From contig CAJIYJ010000008.1 of assembly GCA_905181625.1 (NCBI GenBank), forward strand, positions 1-36,317: a DNA stretch of 36,317 bases, read 5' to 3'. Below, piece after piece: positions 34,963 to 36,317 of the stretch. The DNA is from an uncultured Flavobacteriaceae bacterium. GTDB taxonomy: Bacteria > Bacteroidota > Bacteroidia > Flavobacteriales > Flavobacteriaceae. The notes beneath the pieces were generated by a model, which had not been told where the DNA came from, did no database searches, and saw only the letters and a list, made by a program, of their open reading frames with translations. Made by a program: the position numbers and the translations under genes. Every line of letters begins with the position of its first letter. The stretch's first letter is position 1.

Positions 34963-35108
34963 AAACGGTAGAAAGATACTAAATAGTGTCTATCTCAGCT
35001 TTAAGTGTTATGGAACAGCTTGATTTTACAGAGGGTGAACTAATAAAACTTAACGATGACTAGGTAAAACGTTAATAGGATGGAATTAAATAGCAAAAAC
35101 AATCAATA

Positions 35109-35612
35109 TTAATTTTCTTTCCTATATACTATCACTCTACGAATTTTACCATCAACAATAAACGAATCAGTAACGTCTTGAAAAACAATGTCTTGACCAT
35201 CAACAGTATCTGTAATTTCCATGCCAGCAATAACCCATTCCCCGTTTTGACCATCAACTTTCATTGAGTAAGAAAAGAAAGTATTCCATTGAGGATTTCC
35301 TTCTTCAAACCATTGTTTTAAAAGTTCCAGATGCGCTTCATTTCCTTTAATATTTCTACCATCCCAAGTGTTAATAAGAATCGAATCATGATTCATACTA
35401 GCGATAGTTGCTAGATCTCTTTTGTTATGAGCATCAATATATTTTTCCCAAATTTCAAGATTAGCTGGATCAGCATTTCTTGCTGGAATTTTTGTACCAT
35501 CAGCAGTTACTAGGTAACCTGGTGCTGGAGCATTATCTAATTTAACTTTTTCTGCGTTATCACAAGAAAAAATAAAAACAGTCATTAATGTAAGTAAGTA
35601 AAATTTATTCAT
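35109..35612 (-). CDS. Lipoprotein with NTF2-like (SnoaL-type) domain
   Basis: This 167-residue protein has a lipoprotein signal ending FIFSC (Cys17). The mature part carries an NTF2-like fold: LEIWEKYIDAHNKRDLATIASMNHDSILINTWDGRNIKGNEAHLELLKQWF (about 52-103), followed by strands FFSYSMKVDGQNGEWVIAGMEI and DSFIVDGKIRRVIVYRK. Such domains hold a hydrophobic pocket and serve as isomerase-like or binding modules; the ligand is unknown. The ATG start is at 35612. The gene stands alone, with no close neighbour in the same direction. Confidence 0.8.
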   Translation of the reverse strand: MNKFYLLTLMTVFIFSCDNAEKVKLDNAPAPGYLVTADGTKIPARNADPANLEIWEKYIDAHNKRDLATIASMNHDSILINTWDGRNIKGNEAHLELLKQWFEEGNPQWNTFFSYSMKVDGQNGEWVIAGMEITDTVDGQDIVFQDVTDSFIVDGKIRRVIVYRKEN

Positions 35613-35831
35613 AGTTATAAGTTAATTTACGAATATAAACATTCTTAATAGAAGGTACAATTAAAAAATAGATTTAAGCAAAGACCATAGATAACTATTA
35701 TAAAAAAACTAATACTAATCTAATTCCCATAACCAAACTCGTCATCCAGAAATAGTAAAAAACCTAACGATAAAAGCGTAAGTGGAGCTACAATGTTTCG
35801 TATTATATATGCAGGAGGAGCTAATGTTTTT

Positions 35832-36076
35832 TTATTTGAGATTATTACTACCTTCATTATTAAATATGACTTTTCTTTTACTTTTTACAAAACTTGAATT
35901 GTCATATATCCAGGTTTCACTCATTAGCCTCAGTTTGTATTATCGTTGATTTTCCATACTTACCAAGTATTAATTCTTTGTGATTGAGTTTTATTTTTAA
36001 ACTTAGGTTGATTTACTGTACCACAGCTAGTAAATAAAATTAATATTGCAAGTGAAAATGACAAATACTTTTTCAT
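35832..36076 (-). pseudogene. Small lipoprotein gene broken by two frameshifts
   Basis: From ATG 36076 the minus strand encodes a lipoprotein signal (KKYLSFSLAILILFTSCGT) and runs into a stop at residue 39 (35960). The sense continues in a second frame (KELILGKYGKSTIIQTEANE) and then a third (SETWIYDNSSFVKSKRKVIF, then a TAA at 35834-35832). Joined, the product would be about 80 residues. The GKYGKST...ETWIYDN layout recalls small outer-membrane lipoproteins of the SmpA/BamE-like kind, but the likeness is loose. Real decay and indel errors are both possible. Confidence 0.6.
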
Positions 36077-36092
36077 AAATCAAATATAAAAG

Positions 36093-36117
36093 AAAAAACC
36101 CCCAAATTAATGAGGGC
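36093..36117 (-). terminator. Possible weak terminator
   Basis: Minus-strand reading: GCCCTCATTAATTTGGGGG followed by six T. The stem is only three or four GC pairs around an AT-rich loop. It would end a minus-strand transcript coming from the right. Confidence 0.3.
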
Positions 36118-36213
36118 TTAGTTAGAATGTATGGTGTAGCGGAATTATATTTATTATAAAGTTAATTAATTCTTTTAAACTCATAGCAATTAGCTTGATC
36201 AACTTCCAAGAGA

Positions 36214-36252
36214 CATACAAAACATCCAATAAAGAATGTCTATATTTGAATT
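36214..36252 (+). repeat. Promoter-region repeat, copy 2
   Basis: Bases AAACATCCAATAAAGAATG, then TCTATATTTGAATT, precede the ATG at 36253 and correspond to copy 1 at 34414-34450. The -7 box TATATTTG is at 36241-36248. Confidence 0.7.
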
Positions 36253-36317
36253 ATGAAAAAAAACATAAAAATTAATTATCGCTATTGTTGCAGGTTTTCT
36301 TGCTGGAATAATTCCTT
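36253..36317 (+). pseudogene. Start of a small membrane-protein gene, frame broken near the start, cut by window end
   Basis: The ATG lies 4 nt after a TATATTTG box. The annotated frame reads MKKNIKINYRYCCRF. If one A is removed from the five-A run near 36265-36270, the frame becomes MKKNIKLIIAIVAGFLAGIIP, a convincing membrane helix. The gene is therefore probably shifted by a homopolymer indel. The rest is outside the window. Confidence 0.5.

Noticed and set aside
35010..35063. 17-codon frame starting MEQLDFTEGE
   Set aside because: It looks like sense sequence, but it is too short and has no recognisable partner. It could be another gene remnant, yet I cannot support it as a feature.
35613..35831. 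Additional gene upstream of the 35.6-kb lipoprotein
   Set aside because: Short frames only. An ACCATAG word faintly recalls repeat module B, but it is too short to call.
36077..36252. tRNA or other structured RNA near the right end
   Set aside because: No cloverleaf, CCA end or conserved stem could be formed by eye. Only a weak terminator-like hairpin and the promoter repeat are visible.

Overview
The window is AT-rich DNA (roughly 30% GC by eye) with Bacteroidota features: no clear Shine-Dalgarno sequences, several -7 promoter boxes of the form TAnnTTTG, many lipoproteins and 'short Lys-rich + hydrophobic' signal peptides, a TonB-like protein with a carboxypeptidase-regulatory domain, and paired FGly-type sulfatases with a GH29 fucosidase. 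A marine member of Flavobacteriaceae is the most likely host. This is inferred from protein families and promoter style, not from a marker gene.

Layout. (1) 1-12.3 kb is a glycan/sulfate-ester catabolic neighbourhood. It holds an eroded TolB-propeller/amidohydrolase pseudogene, a YdjC/ChbG-type deacetylase, a GH29 alpha-L-fucosidase, a secreted PPOX-like protein, a tiny Cys-rich metallothionein-like peptide with a 75-aa partner, a secreted endonuclease/exonuclease/phosphatase protein, a one-domain asparaginase, two sulfatases back to back, and a broken second copy of the asparaginase. (2) 12.35-19.1 kb is a complete histidine-utilisation locus: a divergent LysR regulator, then hutH-hutU-hutI-hutG with touching or overlapping ends. 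hutI carries two frameshifts as read. (3) 19.1-27.3 kb is housekeeping and stress: a DUF2834 membrane protein, an AlkA-like DNA glycosylase, an A-rich minisatellite-like repeat, an aldo/keto reductase, a MATE exporter, a cupin, a Bax-inhibitor-1 protein, a zinc alcohol dehydrogenase and catalase-peroxidase KatG with a good promoter. (4) 27.35-36.3 kb is an accessory zone of small, unrelated, mostly hypothetical genes, gene fragments and pseudogenes. They are separated by at least seven copies of a dispersed repeat that lies in one orientation and, in several copies, carries a promoter. A CNNM/CBS membrane protein, a membrane Coq4-like protein, an NAD(P)H oxidoreductase, an HNH protein and a TonB-domain protein are the recognisable genes here.

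How the genes work together. The hut enzymes convert histidine to glutamate through urocanate, imidazolone propionate and formimidoylglutamate, probably under the divergent LysR protein. The fucosidase, sulfatases and deacetylase could act in turn on sulfated, fucose-containing polysaccharide, although no SusC/SusD pair is present. KatG and the downstream dehydrogenase are 22 bp apart and could be co-transcribed.

The most unusual parts are the repeat-bounded cassette-like zone (28.2-33.7 kb), a set of promoters placed exactly 4 nt before start codons, the 21-residue Cys-rich peptide, the duplicated asparaginase flanking the sulfatase pair, and the number of frameshifted genes, which could reflect real decay or indel errors in the assembly.
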